A stretch of DNA of 64,000 bases from Pseudonocardia alaniniphila. GTDB lineage: Bacteria > Actinomycetota > Actinomycetes > Mycobacteriales > Pseudonocardiaceae. This document shows, piece by piece, positions 49,564-58,191 of the stretch. The stretch is from the NCBI RefSeq assembly GCF_022524485.1, contig NZ_JAKXMK010000036.1, positions 1-64,000 of the forward strand, written 5' to 3'. Every line of letters starts with the position of its first letter. The first letter of the stretch is position 1. A program made the position numbers and the translations under genes. The notes below the pieces were generated by a model that saw nothing but the letters and a program-made list of their open reading frames with translations, made no database searches and was not told the origin of the DNA.

Positions 49564-50190
49564 ATGAGCGGCGGTACTGCGGGCACGCGCCGCCCGCTGC
49601 GCGGCGCGGCGCTGGCCGTGCTGAGCACGCTGCTCACCGCAGTGGGGCACGTCGCAGGCGGTGGCTCCGTGCCCGACCTCGCGCTGCTGGTGGTGCTGTT
49701 CCCGCTGCTGGCCGCCGTGTTCATGTCGCTGGCAGAGCGCGGGCGCAGCATCGTCGGCACGGTCACCACGCTCGCCGCAGGCCAGCTGGTCCTGCACCAG
49801 CTGATGGTGCTGCTGCATCCGGGCCAACTCCCCATGGGGCCCGCCACGGTGTCGGGCGTGGGGATGTTCGGCATGCACGCGGCGGTCACAGCCGTCCTGA
49901 CCGCCGTGCTGATGTACGCGGACGCGGCCTCGGCCGGGCTCCTCGCCGCAGTGCGGCGCGTGGTGCCCCGGCACCTGCGCCCGCTCCCGGCCGATCGGCC
50001 GCTGCCCGCGCGGCCGGTGCCCGGCCCCGCGGTTCCCGCACGGCTCGCCCGTGCCCTCTCCGTCACGCATGTCCGGCGCGGTCCTCCGGTGTGGTGCGCA
50101 GCAGCCCCTTCACCGAACCCACACCGGAGACACCCATGTCCTCGTCCACCCGCCGGTCCGCGCTGCGTGCCGGCACCATCACCGCGGTAG
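49564..50190 (+). CDS. Four-helix membrane protein at head of copper operon
   Basis: 208 aa. Helices at about 12-32, 38-57, 62-86 and 97-125, with His and Met residues inside or near them (AVGHVAGGGS, LHQLMVLLHPGQLPMGP, GMFGMHAAVTAVLTAVLMYAD). Such His/Met enrichment next to ycnI-copC-copD suggests a copper-linked role. The C-terminal part is Pro/Arg-rich and runs 55 bp into ycnI; the end could be a read-past of an older stop. Not a family I can name. ATG 49564. Confidence 0.7.
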   Translation: MSGGTAGTRRPLRGAALAVLSTLLTAVGHVAGGGSVPDLALLVVLFPLLAAVFMSLAERGRSIVGTVTTLAAGQLVLHQLMVLLHPGQLPMGPATVSGVGMFGMHAAVTAVLTAVLMYADAASAGLLAAVRRVVPRHLRPLPADRPLPARPVPGPAVPARLARALSVTHVRRGPPVWCAAAPSPNPHRRHPCPRPPAGPRCVPAPSPR

Positions 50191-50867
50191 CCGCGGCCGC
50201 CATCGTCATCAGCGCCGCGCCCGCATTCGCTCACGTCACCGCCCAGCCCGGCCAGGCCGAGCAGGGCAGCTACAGCGTCATCTCCCTACGTGTGCCCAAC
50301 GAGTCCGACACCGCGGGCACCGTGAAGCTCGAGGTGACCCTGCCCGCCGACCACCCGATCACCTCGGTGCGCACCACTCCGAGGCCCGGCTGGACGGCCA
50401 CGATGACCAAGGCCCCGGTGAACCCGCCCGTCGAGAGCCACGGGCGGTCGATCACGGAAGCCGTCCGGACGGTCACGTGGACCGCTGACCCGGGCGTCCG
50501 GATCGCGCCGGGCGAATTCGTCGACTTCCCCTTGTCGCTGGGTCCGTTGCCGACAACCACCGACCAGCTCGTGCTCCCCGCCGTGCAGACGTACGACAAC
50601 GGCGAGGTCGTCGCGTGGGACCAGCCACCCGCTGCTGACGGGTCGGAGCCGGAACGACCCGCTCCCTCCATCACCTTGACGCCCGCGTCCGACGAGGGCG
50701 GCCCGACCGGCGCGGCAGCGAGCACGGCCGCCGGCCCACCGGCGTCGGGCAGCGACACCACGGCCCGCTGGCTGGGCGGCGCGGGCCTGCTCGTCGGGGC
50801 GCTCGGACTTGGCGTCGGTGCCGGCGCCGTCCTGCGATCGCGGCGGACGACAGGAGGAGACCGATGA
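50136..50867 (+). CDS. ycnI: YcnI-type copper-binding protein (DUF1775)
   Basis: 243 aa. Signal peptide cleaved after A32 (SAAPAFA), so the mature protein starts with histidine (HVTAQPGQAEQGS), the metal ligand of this family. DUF1775 beta-sandwich: VPNESDTAGTVKLEVTLPAD, TMTKAPVNPP, VTWTADPGVRIAPGEFVDFPLSLGPLP. A linker and C-terminal membrane helix (WLGGAGLLVGALGLGVGAGAVL) anchor it outside. ATG 50136 has GGAG upstream; the stop overlaps copC (ATGA). Copper chaperoning from cell surface to CopC/CopD is the likely task. Confidence 0.92.
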   Translation: MSSSTRRSALRAGTITAVAAAAIVISAAPAFAHVTAQPGQAEQGSYSVISLRVPNESDTAGTVKLEVTLPADHPITSVRTTPRPGWTATMTKAPVNPPVESHGRSITEAVRTVTWTADPGVRIAPGEFVDFPLSLGPLPTTTDQLVLPAVQTYDNGEVVAWDQPPAADGSEPERPAPSITLTPASDEGGPTGAAASTAAGPPASGSDTTARWLGGAGLLVGALGLGVGAGAVLRSRRTTGGDR

Positions 50868-51439
50868 CCTCACGGATGCTGCGCGCGCTGGCCGTCAGCG
50901 TGCTGTGCGGGCTCGCGCTGCTGCTCGGGGCGGGCCAGGCGTTCGCCCACACCCGGCTGGAGAGCAGCGACCCGGCGGACGGCACGAGCCTGGCTGCACC
51001 GCCCCAGCGCGTGTCCCTGACGTTCAACGAGCCGATGCAGGCCGGTTTCACCGCGCTGACCGTGGTCGGGCCGGACCAGGCGCAGTACCAGACAGGGGAT
51101 GTCACTGCGAACGGCGGCACGGTGAGCATCGGCGTGCGCCCGCTCGGCCCAGCGGGACGCTACGAGATCGGCTACCGGGTGGTGTCCGAGGACGGCCACC
51201 CGGTGAGCGGCAGCGTCGCCTTCACCCTCACCACGCCCGGTCCCGGCGGTGCCGCGGTCGCCACCCCGTCGCCTCCCGGTGGCGCCCCCACCGCGCCGAG
51301 CCCGACGACCGCCGCGGCCGAGAGCGCCCCGAACCCGCCCGACGAGGGCGGCGGTATGCCGGTGTGGCCGTGGATCGTCGGCGCGGTCGTGCTCGTCGGT
51401 GGCGGTGTGTTCGCGGCGATGCGGCTGGCCAAGGGATGA
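50864..51439 (+). CDS. copC: CopC-type copper-binding protein
   Basis: 191 aa. Signal peptide cleaved after A28 (GAGQAFA), mature N-terminal His (HTRLESSDPADGT), then FNEPMQAGF, and VVSEDGHPVSGSVAFTL with the second copper(II) His. The methionine-rich Cu(I) site of Pseudomonas CopC is absent, as in most actinobacterial forms. A Pro/Ala linker and C-terminal membrane helix follow (WPWIVGAVVLVGGGVFAAM). Overlaps ycnI and copD by 4 bp each, so the three are co-translated. Confidence 0.93.
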   Translation: MTSRMLRALAVSVLCGLALLLGAGQAFAHTRLESSDPADGTSLAAPPQRVSLTFNEPMQAGFTALTVVGPDQAQYQTGDVTANGGTVSIGVRPLGPAGRYEIGYRVVSEDGHPVSGSVAFTLTTPGPGGAAVATPSPPGGAPTAPSPTTAAAESAPNPPDEGGGMPVWPWIVGAVVLVGGGVFAAMRLAKG

Positions 51440-52431
51440 GACCACCGGCCGTGGGTCCACGCGCGGGCGGCCGGCAGCTGCTGCCGGCCGCCTGGGCGGG
51501 ACTCGCGGTCGCGGCGGCGGTCCTGGCCAGCGTGCTGTCCGGGGCGCTGGCCGGCTCCACGCTGCCGTTGGTGGTCGGCACGTCCGTCACGCGCTCGGGT
51601 ATGGACGTCGTCGGGGTGGCGTGCGTGGGCCTGACCTTGCTCGGCACGCTCCTTCCACAGCCTCGATCCCTGCCGGGGGCCGCGGTGCGCGACCTGTCCC
51701 GGGTGCACGCCGCGTCCGACCGGTGGCTCGTGCCACTGGCCGGAGCCTGGCTCGTACTCGTCATCCTCGGGATCATGTTCCGGGTCGCGTCCGCGTTCGG
51801 CCGTCCGGTGTCGCAGCTGAACTCCGCCGAGCTCGTGGAATGGTCGACGGACCTCGCCGCAGGCCGGGGGATGCTGCTGACCGCCGGCTGCGCTGCCGCC
51901 GTCCTCGTCTGCGGCGTCATCCGGCTGTACGACGCTGATCGCATCGAGGTGCGGATTCCCATGGTCGCCGCACTGCTCGGCATGATCACCCCCGCGGTGA
52001 CGGGGCACGCAGGCTCCGCGCCCGACCACCAGCTCGCCATCATCACGGTGGGGGCGCACGTGGGTGCGGCGGCACTGTGGGTCGGCGGGCTCGCCGCGAT
52101 GCTCGTGCTCGTGGCGCGCCACCGCGCCCTGCTGGAGGTGGTGCTCCCGCGGTTCTCACGGCTGGCGACCGGATGCCTCATCGCGATCACGCTGACCGGC
52201 GTGGTGACCGCGCAGATCCGGCTGCAGAGCTGGGACGCGCTCGTCACCACCGGCTACGGCTGGCTCGTCCTCACCAAGACCGCCTGCCTGGTGGGGCTCG
52301 CCTGCCTCGGCGGCCTGGCCAGGCGCCGGCTCGCGGCCGGGCGCAGCCCGGTGCTGCGATGGGCCGGGTTCGAGACGGCGCTGATGGCCGCGACCCTCGG
52401 GATCGCCGCTGCCCTTTCCCAGTCGGCCTGA
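51436..52431 (+). CDS. copD: CopD-type copper import membrane protein
   Basis: 331 aa with about eight membrane helices. ATG 51436 overlaps the copC stop. Helix segments contain the expected histidines: TPAVTGHAGSAPDHQLAIITVGAHVGAAALWVGGLAAMLVLVARH is the CopD core (H-x-x, AxWxGG). Together with CopC and YcnI it makes a copper acquisition or homeostasis unit. The upstream DUF461 or Cu-regulator partners seen in some genomes are not in this window. Ends 2 bp before the stop of the convergent flavoprotein gene. Confidence 0.9.
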   Translation: MRPPAVGPRAGGRQLLPAAWAGLAVAAAVLASVLSGALAGSTLPLVVGTSVTRSGMDVVGVACVGLTLLGTLLPQPRSLPGAAVRDLSRVHAASDRWLVPLAGAWLVLVILGIMFRVASAFGRPVSQLNSAELVEWSTDLAAGRGMLLTAGCAAAVLVCGVIRLYDADRIEVRIPMVAALLGMITPAVTGHAGSAPDHQLAIITVGAHVGAAALWVGGLAAMLVLVARHRALLEVVLPRFSRLATGCLIAITLTGVVTAQIRLQSWDALVTTGYGWLVLTKTACLVGLACLGGLARRRLAAGRSPVLRWAGFETALMAATLGIAAALSQSA

Positions 52432-52433
52432 TC

Positions 52434-53843
52434 TCAGGACGGCGTGCGGTAGGCCTCCAGCAGACGCAGCCAGACCTCACTGATCGTCGGGAACGACGGC
52501 ACGGCGTGCCAGAGCCGGTCCATCGGCACCTCGCCCACGATCGCGATGGTCGCCGAGTGGATCAACTCGGCCACGTCCTGACCCACGAACGTCGCACCGA
52601 TCACAACGCGCCTGGTCTCGTCGACCACGAGCCGCGCCTCGCCGTCGTAGCCGTCGGCGTGCAAGGCCGCGCCCGATACGGCGATCGGGATGTCGACCAC
52701 GCGGATGTCCAGCCCGGCGGCGCGGGCCTGCGACTCCGTGCGCCCCACGAACGCCACCTCGGGATCGGTGAACACCACCTGGGGCACCGCCACGTGGTCG
52801 GCGGTGGTGACGTGCTCACCCCACGGCCGGGTGTCGAGCTCCTCACCGATGGAGCGCGCCGCGATCACGCCTCCGACGATTCGCCCCTGGTACTTGCCCT
52901 GGTGGGTGAGCAGCACCCGGCCGGTGACATCGCCCGCGGCATAGAGCCATTCCCCGTCGACACCCTCGACCAGCCCGGTGTCGTCCACCGCGAGCGGCTT
53001 ACCCGGCTCGAGCCCGACGGTCTCGACCCCGACCGACCCGCTGTTCGGACGACGGCCGGTGGCGAGAAGCAGTTCATCGACGATGATCGAGTCGCCCTCG
53101 ACGTGCATCGTGATCGCGTCGCCCGCCGGAGAGACCGAGTCGAGAGGCCGGCTCAGACGCACGTCGACACCCTCGCTGCGCAGCGCGGCCACCACCCGCT
53201 CGCCTGCGAACGGCTCGGCGGCCGGCAGCAGCCGGGGCCCCCGCTGCACGAGCGTGACCTGCGAACCGAGCCGCTGGAACGCCTGAGCGATCTCGGTGCC
53301 CACGACACCGCCGCCGAGCACACCGAGGCGGGCCGGGATCTCCTTGGCCGCCGTCGCGTCACGGGAGCTCCACGTGCGGACGGAGTCCAGGCCCGGAACG
53401 GGCGGTCTGATCGGGACGCTCCCGGTGCACACCACCACGGCACGGCGAGCGGTGAGCGTCTCCGGGCCGGCGGGTGCATCGTCGACGACGACCGTCTTCT
53501 CGCCCGCGAGCCGGCCGTGCCCGCGCAGGACGGCGATGCCGGCGCTCCTGGCCCATCCCAGCTGGCCCTCGTCGTTCCAGTTGCCGGTGAAGTAGTCGCG
53601 GCGGGCGAGCACGGCGGCCGGGTCGAAGTCGACGGTGGTGCCGGGCAGGCGCCGGACGGCTGCCACCGCATTACCGGTGCGCAGCAGCGTCTTGGACGGA
53701 ACGCAGGCCCAGTACGAGCATTCTCCCCCGAGCAGCTCGCCCTCCACGATCACGGTCGAGAGCCCGGACCGCGTGGCGAAGTCGGCGACGTTCTCACCGA
53801 CCGGTCCACCGCCGATGACGACCACGTCGAAGGTCGAGCTCAT
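52434..53843 (-). CDS. Pyridine nucleotide-disulfide oxidoreductase, class I-like flavoprotein
   Basis: 469 aa. FAD motif VVVIGGGPVGENVADFA, redox pair C42-x4-C47 in GGECSYWACVPSKTL, NAD(P) motif GVLGGGVVGTEIAQAF, second FAD motif EWLYAAGDVTGRVLLTHQG. Where dihydrolipoamide dehydrogenases and mercuric reductase have the base His or Cys-containing tail (HAHPTLSE), this protein has PSFPTISEV, so the usual His-Glu dyad lacks its His. Thus probably an NAD(P)H oxidoreductase using quinone or another acceptor, not Lpd. 4-bp overlap with the downstream SDR gene is a coupling sign (the SDR gene is upstream in transcription). Confidence 0.88.
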   Translation of the reverse strand: MSSTFDVVVIGGGPVGENVADFATRSGLSTVIVEGELLGGECSYWACVPSKTLLRTGNAVAAVRRLPGTTVDFDPAAVLARRDYFTGNWNDEGQLGWARSAGIAVLRGHGRLAGEKTVVVDDAPAGPETLTARRAVVVCTGSVPIRPPVPGLDSVRTWSSRDATAAKEIPARLGVLGGGVVGTEIAQAFQRLGSQVTLVQRGPRLLPAAEPFAGERVVAALRSEGVDVRLSRPLDSVSPAGDAITMHVEGDSIIVDELLLATGRRPNSGSVGVETVGLEPGKPLAVDDTGLVEGVDGEWLYAAGDVTGRVLLTHQGKYQGRIVGGVIAARSIGEELDTRPWGEHVTTADHVAVPQVVFTDPEVAFVGRTESQARAAGLDIRVVDIPIAVSGAALHADGYDGEARLVVDETRRVVIGATFVGQDVAELIHSATIAIVGEVPMDRLWHAVPSFPTISEVWLRLLEAYRTPS

Positions 53844-54499
53844 CGGGACACCGCCGCCACGGCCTCGTGCACCTCGTCCTCGCCCTCGCGCAACTCCAGC
53901 ACCTTCCCGATGCTGCCCGGGGAATCGAGCAGCGCCGCCAGCACGGCGGCAGTGTCGTCACGCGTGACGTCGGCGCGCTCGACGGGCGGTGGGGCGAGCA
54001 GCACCCGCCCGGTGCCCGGATCGTCGGTCAGCCGGCCGGGCCGCAGGATCGTCCAGTCCAGGTCGGTGGCGCGCAGCGCCTCCTCGGCGGCCTTCTTGGC
54101 CTTCACGTAGGCCGCCCACACCTCGTCCCTCCCGGGATCGAGCGGCTCGTCCACACCGGTCGACGAGACGAGCAGGTAGCGCTGCACCTCGGCCAACCTC
54201 GCGGCCTCGGCCAGCAGCTCTGCAGCCGCCCGGTCGACGGTGTCCTTGCGGGCCACACCGCTGCCCGGCCCCGCGCCTGCCGTGAACACCACGGCGTCCG
54301 CGTCCGTCAGGTGGACGGCTAGCTCCTCGGCGGTCGCGGACTCCAGGTCGACCACGGCGACGGTGCCACCCGCCTGCTCAACATCGCCGCGGTGATCCGG
54401 GTTGCGCACCACCCCCGTCACCACGTCGCCGCGGCCGGCCAGCAAGGCCACGAGCCGCAGTCCGATCTTGCCGTGGGCTCCTGCGATCACCACCTGCAC
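53840..54499 (-). CDS. NAD(P)-binding SDR-like protein
   Basis: 219 aa, atypical short-chain dehydrogenase (SDR_a5-like). VVIAGAHGKIGLRLVALLAGRG is the dinucleotide motif, DADAVVFTAGAGPGSG, YLLVSSTGVDEP, and AAYVKAKKAAEEALRATDLDWTILRPGRLTDDPGTG (the YxxxK pair is present). Start GTG at 54497-54499. Its stop overlaps the start of the flavoprotein gene (ATGA), so the two are produced together and may share substrates such as quinones. No specific reaction is evident. Confidence 0.88.
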   Translation of the reverse strand: MQVVIAGAHGKIGLRLVALLAGRGDVVTGVVRNPDHRGDVEQAGGTVAVVDLESATAEELAVHLTDADAVVFTAGAGPGSGVARKDTVDRAAAELLAEAARLAEVQRYLLVSSTGVDEPLDPGRDEVWAAYVKAKKAAEEALRATDLDWTILRPGRLTDDPGTGRVLLAPPPVERADVTRDDTAAVLAALLDSPGSIGKVLELREGEDEVHEAVAAVSR

Positions 54500-54578
54500 C
54501 GCGGAAACGGTAGTCGCGCCACACCGTGGCTGCCCGGCGAGTGCCCCGTCCCGGGGACCGAGCCACCCCGTTCGGCCC

Positions 54579-55046
54579 CTAGGAGCGGTTCGCCTGCCGG
54601 TTCGGCCGCAAGGTCCAGACCACGGACAGGTGTGTGGTCTCGCGGCCCTCGGCGTCGGTGACCACGACGGACACCGCGAACTCCGGCCGCGTGCCGGCGT
54701 CGAGCTCGGCGAGGACATCGGCCGATGGGCGTCCGAGCACGGCCGTGGCGGTGAGTGGACCGCGGGCCAGCCGCAGGTATCGGACCTCGCTGCTGACGAC
54801 GAGCGGCGTCGCGCGCTCCAGGAGAGCGCCGAATGCCGCCATCGTGATCGCTCCGGAGGCGGTCTCGCCCAACCCGAAGATCATCGCGGCGTGCGGTCCG
54901 CCCACGTGGTTGTGCACGGCGGCGTCATCCGGGAGGCGCACCACCGCACGCTCCGGCGTGACCTCTGCGAACTCCAGGCCCATGCTGCGGACCCACGGGA
55001 CCGACTGCGCCATCGCCTGACCGACCCAGCCCGTGTCCGTCGCCAC
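54579..55046 (-). CDS. Hotdog-fold DUF4442 / thioesterase-like protein
   Basis: 155 aa. Hotdog features: GLEFAEVTPERAVVRLPDD, HNHVGGPHAAMIFGLGETASGAITM (the helix that carries catalytic residues in thioesterases), YLRLARGPLTATAVL. GTG 55044-55046 with AGGG 9 nt upstream; the open frame reaches 55109. The DUF4442 family is often annotated thioesterase, but activity is unproven. 79 bp upstream of the SDR gene on the same strand. Confidence 0.82.
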   Translation of the reverse strand: MATDTGWVGQAMAQSVPWVRSMGLEFAEVTPERAVVRLPDDAAVHNHVGGPHAAMIFGLGETASGAITMAAFGALLERATPLVVSSEVRYLRLARGPLTATAVLGRPSADVLAELDAGTRPEFAVSVVVTDAEGRETTHLSVVWTLRPNRQANRS

Positions 55047-55273
55047 GGCGGTGACCCTACTCGTCGGTAGCCCCACCGGACAGTCGGTGTTCGACGGCAC
55101 GCCGGACAAGGCGTCCTGCCGCCTCCACCCTAGGTCAACCCCGCCATCCGTGACCGGGCCGCGTCCGAGGTGTCCGTTTTATCGCTCCGTGGAATAGGGG
55201 TGGTTGTGACGGCCACTACCCCGGATTGGAATCGAGATGCGGGCTGGATTCGAGGACAGACACCCACGGAGGT

Positions 55274-56308
55274 ATGCCGGTGAAGGCCGTCCGGGTACAC
55301 GAGTACCACGTCGATCCGTCGATCGACGACATCCCCGAACCGAAGCTCGCGGGACCCCTCGACGTGATCGTGAAGATCGGTGGTGCCGGGGTCTGCCGCA
55401 CCGATCTGCACATCCTTGAGGGGCAGTGGGCCGAGGCCATGAACCCCGCGCTCCCCTACGTCATCGGCCACGAGAACGCGGGCTGGGTGCACGAGGTGGG
55501 CGAGGGCGTCACGAACGTCGCCGTCGGCGACACGGTGATCCTGCACCCGCAGCCCTCCTGCGGGCTGTGCCTGGCCTGCCGGGCGGGCCGGGACATGCAG
55601 TGCGAGAACGCGTTCTTCCCCGGTCTGTCCGACAACGACGGTGGCATGGCCGAGTACCTGCGCACCACCGCCCGGGCATGCGTGAAGCTCAACCCCGACA
55701 CGAACCCCGCCGACGTCGCCGCGCTCGCCGACGCCGGCATCACCGCCTACCACGCCGTACGCAAGGCCGTGCCGTCGCTCTACCCCGGGACGACGGCCGT
55801 GGTGCAGGGCGCGGGCGGGCTCGGGCACATCGGCATCCAGGCGCTGGCGGCCCTCACCGCCACGCGCATCATCGTGGTCGACCGCAACCCCGACGCGCTG
55901 GCGCTGGCCAAGCAGATCGGCGCGGACGAGACCGTGCAGGCCGACGGCAACCACGTCGAGGCGGTCAAGGACCTCACCGACGGCAAGGGCGCGGACGTCG
56001 TGTTCGACTTCGTGGCCGAGCAGGGCGCCGAGAACGACGCGTGGCAGATGACCGCGCCCGCGGGTTCGCAGTACATCATCGGCTACGGCGGTGAGGTGCG
56101 AATTCCGACACTGGACTTCGTGGCCGGCGAGAAGAACATCATCGGAAACATCGTCGGCACCTACAACGACCTGGCCGAGCTGATGGTCCTGGCGCAGGCC
56201 GGAAAGGTCACGCTGCACACCAAGCAGTACCCCCTCGACGCAGCTCTCGACGCCCTCCACGATCTCGACGCCGGCCGAGTACGCGGTCGCGCGATTCTCG
56301 TCCCGTAG
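55274..56308 (+). CDS. Zinc-dependent alcohol dehydrogenase, propane-monooxygenase-operon type
   Basis: 344 aa medium-chain dehydrogenase. Catalytic zinc ligands C41 (GAGVCRTDLH) and H66-E67 (IGHENAGWV); structural zinc C96, C99, C102, C110 (CGLCLACRAGRDMQC); NAD fold GAGGLGHIGIQAL. It strongly resembles the dehydrogenases encoded next to PrmABCD/MimABCD propane monooxygenases, oxidising 2-propanol or related secondary alcohols. ATG 55274 is only 1 nt after GGAGG; GTG 55280 (VKAVRVHEY), 7 nt after it, is a better start and would remove two residues. Followed by the amidohydrolase 46 bp later. Confidence 0.92.
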   Translation: MPVKAVRVHEYHVDPSIDDIPEPKLAGPLDVIVKIGGAGVCRTDLHILEGQWAEAMNPALPYVIGHENAGWVHEVGEGVTNVAVGDTVILHPQPSCGLCLACRAGRDMQCENAFFPGLSDNDGGMAEYLRTTARACVKLNPDTNPADVAALADAGITAYHAVRKAVPSLYPGTTAVVQGAGGLGHIGIQALAALTATRIIVVDRNPDALALAKQIGADETVQADGNHVEAVKDLTDGKGADVVFDFVAEQGAENDAWQMTAPAGSQYIIGYGGEVRIPTLDFVAGEKNIIGNIVGTYNDLAELMVLAQAGKVTLHTKQYPLDAALDALHDLDAGRVRGRAILVP

Positions 56309-56354
56309 TACCGATTTCCAGCTGGTTCCGCACCGACGCGAAAGAGGCCACCAC

Positions 56355-57419
56355 ATGTACGAGAAGGACGGCGAGAAATACTTCATCGTCGACTCACACA
56401 GCCATTTCTGGGATGCGAGCCGGGAGAACTGGAAGCCGGGAGCCGAGGAGTACGCAAAGGGTTGGATCGACTGCTTCTACGGCTACCACCAGCTCGGCCC
56501 GCCCGAGACCCACTGGGACTACGAGAAGTACCTGAAGGTCACGCCCGAGGACTTCGAGCGCGACATGTTCACCGAGGGGCACGTCGACTACGCGATCTTC
56601 CAGTCGACCTACCTCAAGGAGTGGTACACCACCGGCTTCAACACCGCAGCGAAGAACGCCGAGCTGCTCGAACGGTGGGGTGACCGGCTCATCGTGAACG
56701 GCCGTTTCGACCCACGCGACGGCGATGCCGGCATGGCCGAACTCGAGGCCGACGCCGAGAAGTACAACCTCAAGGGCGTGAAGCTCTACACCGCGGAGTG
56801 GAACGGCGCCTCCCGGGGCTGGAAGCTCACCGACCCCGAGTCGTACCGGTTCCTGGAGAAGTGCCAGGAGCTCGGCATCAAGAACATCCACGTCCACAAG
56901 GGCCCCACGATCTGGCCGCTGAACAAGGACGCGTTCGACGTCGCCGACGTGGACCAGACCGCCACCGACTTCACCGACCTGAACTTCATCGTGGAGCACG
57001 TGGGCCTGCCGCGTATCGAGGACTTCTGCTTCATGGCGGTTCAGGAACCCAATGTGTACGCGGGTCTGTCCGTGGTGATCGGCGGCCTGATGCACGCCAG
57101 GCCGAAGTTCTTCGCCAAGGTCATCGGTGAGCTCATGTTCTGGGTCGGCGAGGACAAGATGCTCTTCGGCGGCGACTACAACATCTGGGTGCCGAAGTGG
57201 CAGGTCGAAGGTTTCGTCGACTGGCAGATGCCCGACGACGAGGCATTCACCGACTACGCGAAGCTCACCACGGAGACGAAGAAGAAGATCCTCGGGCTCA
57301 ACGCGGCGAAGCTCTACGACATCCCGGTTCCCGAGGAGCTCCGGATCCGCACCACGGCCGGAGCCGACCTTCAGCCGGGCGAGGAGCTCGTCAAGGACGC
57401 CGCGGGGGCGCAGGCGTGA
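56355..57419 (+). CDS. Amidohydrolase (propane-monooxygenase-operon type)
   Basis: 354 aa TIM-barrel metal hydrolase of the ACMSD-like group. Metal site: H15-x-H17 in FIVDSHSHFWD, IHVHKGPT, VEHVGLPRIED, and aspartate in FGGDYNIW. It matches the amidohydrolase encoded with soluble diiron alkane/propane monooxygenases; that protein is thought to help make an active enzyme or hydrolyse an intermediate, and no reaction is established as far as I know. ATG 56355 with an AGAGG site. Stop overlaps the DUF59 gene by one base (TGATG). Confidence 0.9.
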   Translation: MYEKDGEKYFIVDSHSHFWDASRENWKPGAEEYAKGWIDCFYGYHQLGPPETHWDYEKYLKVTPEDFERDMFTEGHVDYAIFQSTYLKEWYTTGFNTAAKNAELLERWGDRLIVNGRFDPRDGDAGMAELEADAEKYNLKGVKLYTAEWNGASRGWKLTDPESYRFLEKCQELGIKNIHVHKGPTIWPLNKDAFDVADVDQTATDFTDLNFIVEHVGLPRIEDFCFMAVQEPNVYAGLSVVIGGLMHARPKFFAKVIGELMFWVGEDKMLFGGDYNIWVPKWQVEGFVDWQMPDDEAFTDYAKLTTETKKKILGLNAAKLYDIPVPEELRIRTTAGADLQPGEELVKDAAGAQA

Positions 57420-58138
57420 TGCAGTGCCCACCCGGTTCCGAGCTTCGGGACGCGGTGTGGGCCGCGCTGGGGACGGTGCTCGACCCGGAACTGGACGAGC
57501 CCATCACCGAGCTCGACTTCGTCGAGTCGTGCACCGTCTCCGAGAGCGGCGCCACCGGCGCTGCCGAAGTCGTGGCGACCGTCGTCCTGCGGCTGCCCAC
57601 CTTCTTCTGCGCGCCGAACTTCTCGTTCCTGATGGTCGCCGACGCCTTCGACGCCGTTTCCGCGGTGCCGGGAGTTGCGCGGGCCGACGTGACGCTGGCC
57701 GACCACCACGCCTCAGCGGAGATCAACAGCGGGGTGGCCGCCCAGGCGGGGTTCGTCGGGTCGTTCGGGGAGGAGGCCGGCGCGGAGCTCGACGAGCTGC
57801 GCGCACAGTTCCTCCGCAAGGCAGCGCTCGCAGGCCAGGACCGCGTCGCCCGGCCTCTGGTCGACGCCGGCGCCGGTCCCGACGAGCTCGCCGAGCTGAC
57901 TCTCGGCTCGGTGCCGCCGTCACCGGAGCTGGATCGGCTCCGGGAGCGGCGCGCGGCGATCGGGATGGCACACGGCGACGACTCGCCGCTGCTCGTCCAC
58001 GCCGACGGCAGCCGGGTCACCACCGCCGAGGTGCCGCTGCACCTGCGGCGGGCGCGGCTGCAGCGGATCGGGATCGAGACCAACGGCGAGTACTGCAAGA
58101 GCCTGCTCAAGACGAGGTACGCCGACGCAGTGCGTTAG
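57419..58138 (+). CDS. DUF59/MIP18-type iron-sulfur assembly-like protein
   Basis: 239 aa. The N-terminal half is DUF59: LGTVLDPELDEPITELDFVESC and VVLRLPTFFCAPNFSFLM. The C-terminal half (from ~125) is specific to the version that accompanies alkane monooxygenase operons, with IGIETNGEYCKSLLKTRYADAV at the end. DUF59 proteins help build metal clusters, so it may load the diiron monooxygenase, which is missing here. One-base overlap with the amidohydrolase indicates translational coupling. A GTG one codon earlier is possible. Confidence 0.87.
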   Translation: MQCPPGSELRDAVWAALGTVLDPELDEPITELDFVESCTVSESGATGAAEVVATVVLRLPTFFCAPNFSFLMVADAFDAVSAVPGVARADVTLADHHASAEINSGVAAQAGFVGSFGEEAGAELDELRAQFLRKAALAGQDRVARPLVDAGAGPDELAELTLGSVPPSPELDRLRERRAAIGMAHGDDSPLLVHADGSRVTTAEVPLHLRRARLQRIGIETNGEYCKSLLKTRYADAVR

Positions 58139-58191
58139 CACGGCGGGGTGACACCACCGGCGTTCGACGTCGGGGGGTCACCCCGCTCTCG

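Noticed and set aside
52434..53843. Dihydrolipoamide dehydrogenase or mercuric reductase
   Set aside because: The C-terminal His of the His-Glu dyad is absent and no mercury-binding cysteines or merR/merT context is present.
52077..54110. 677-codon open frame on the plus strand
   Set aside because: Starts inside copD in another frame and runs antisense to the flavoprotein; His/Asp/Arg-rich shadow.
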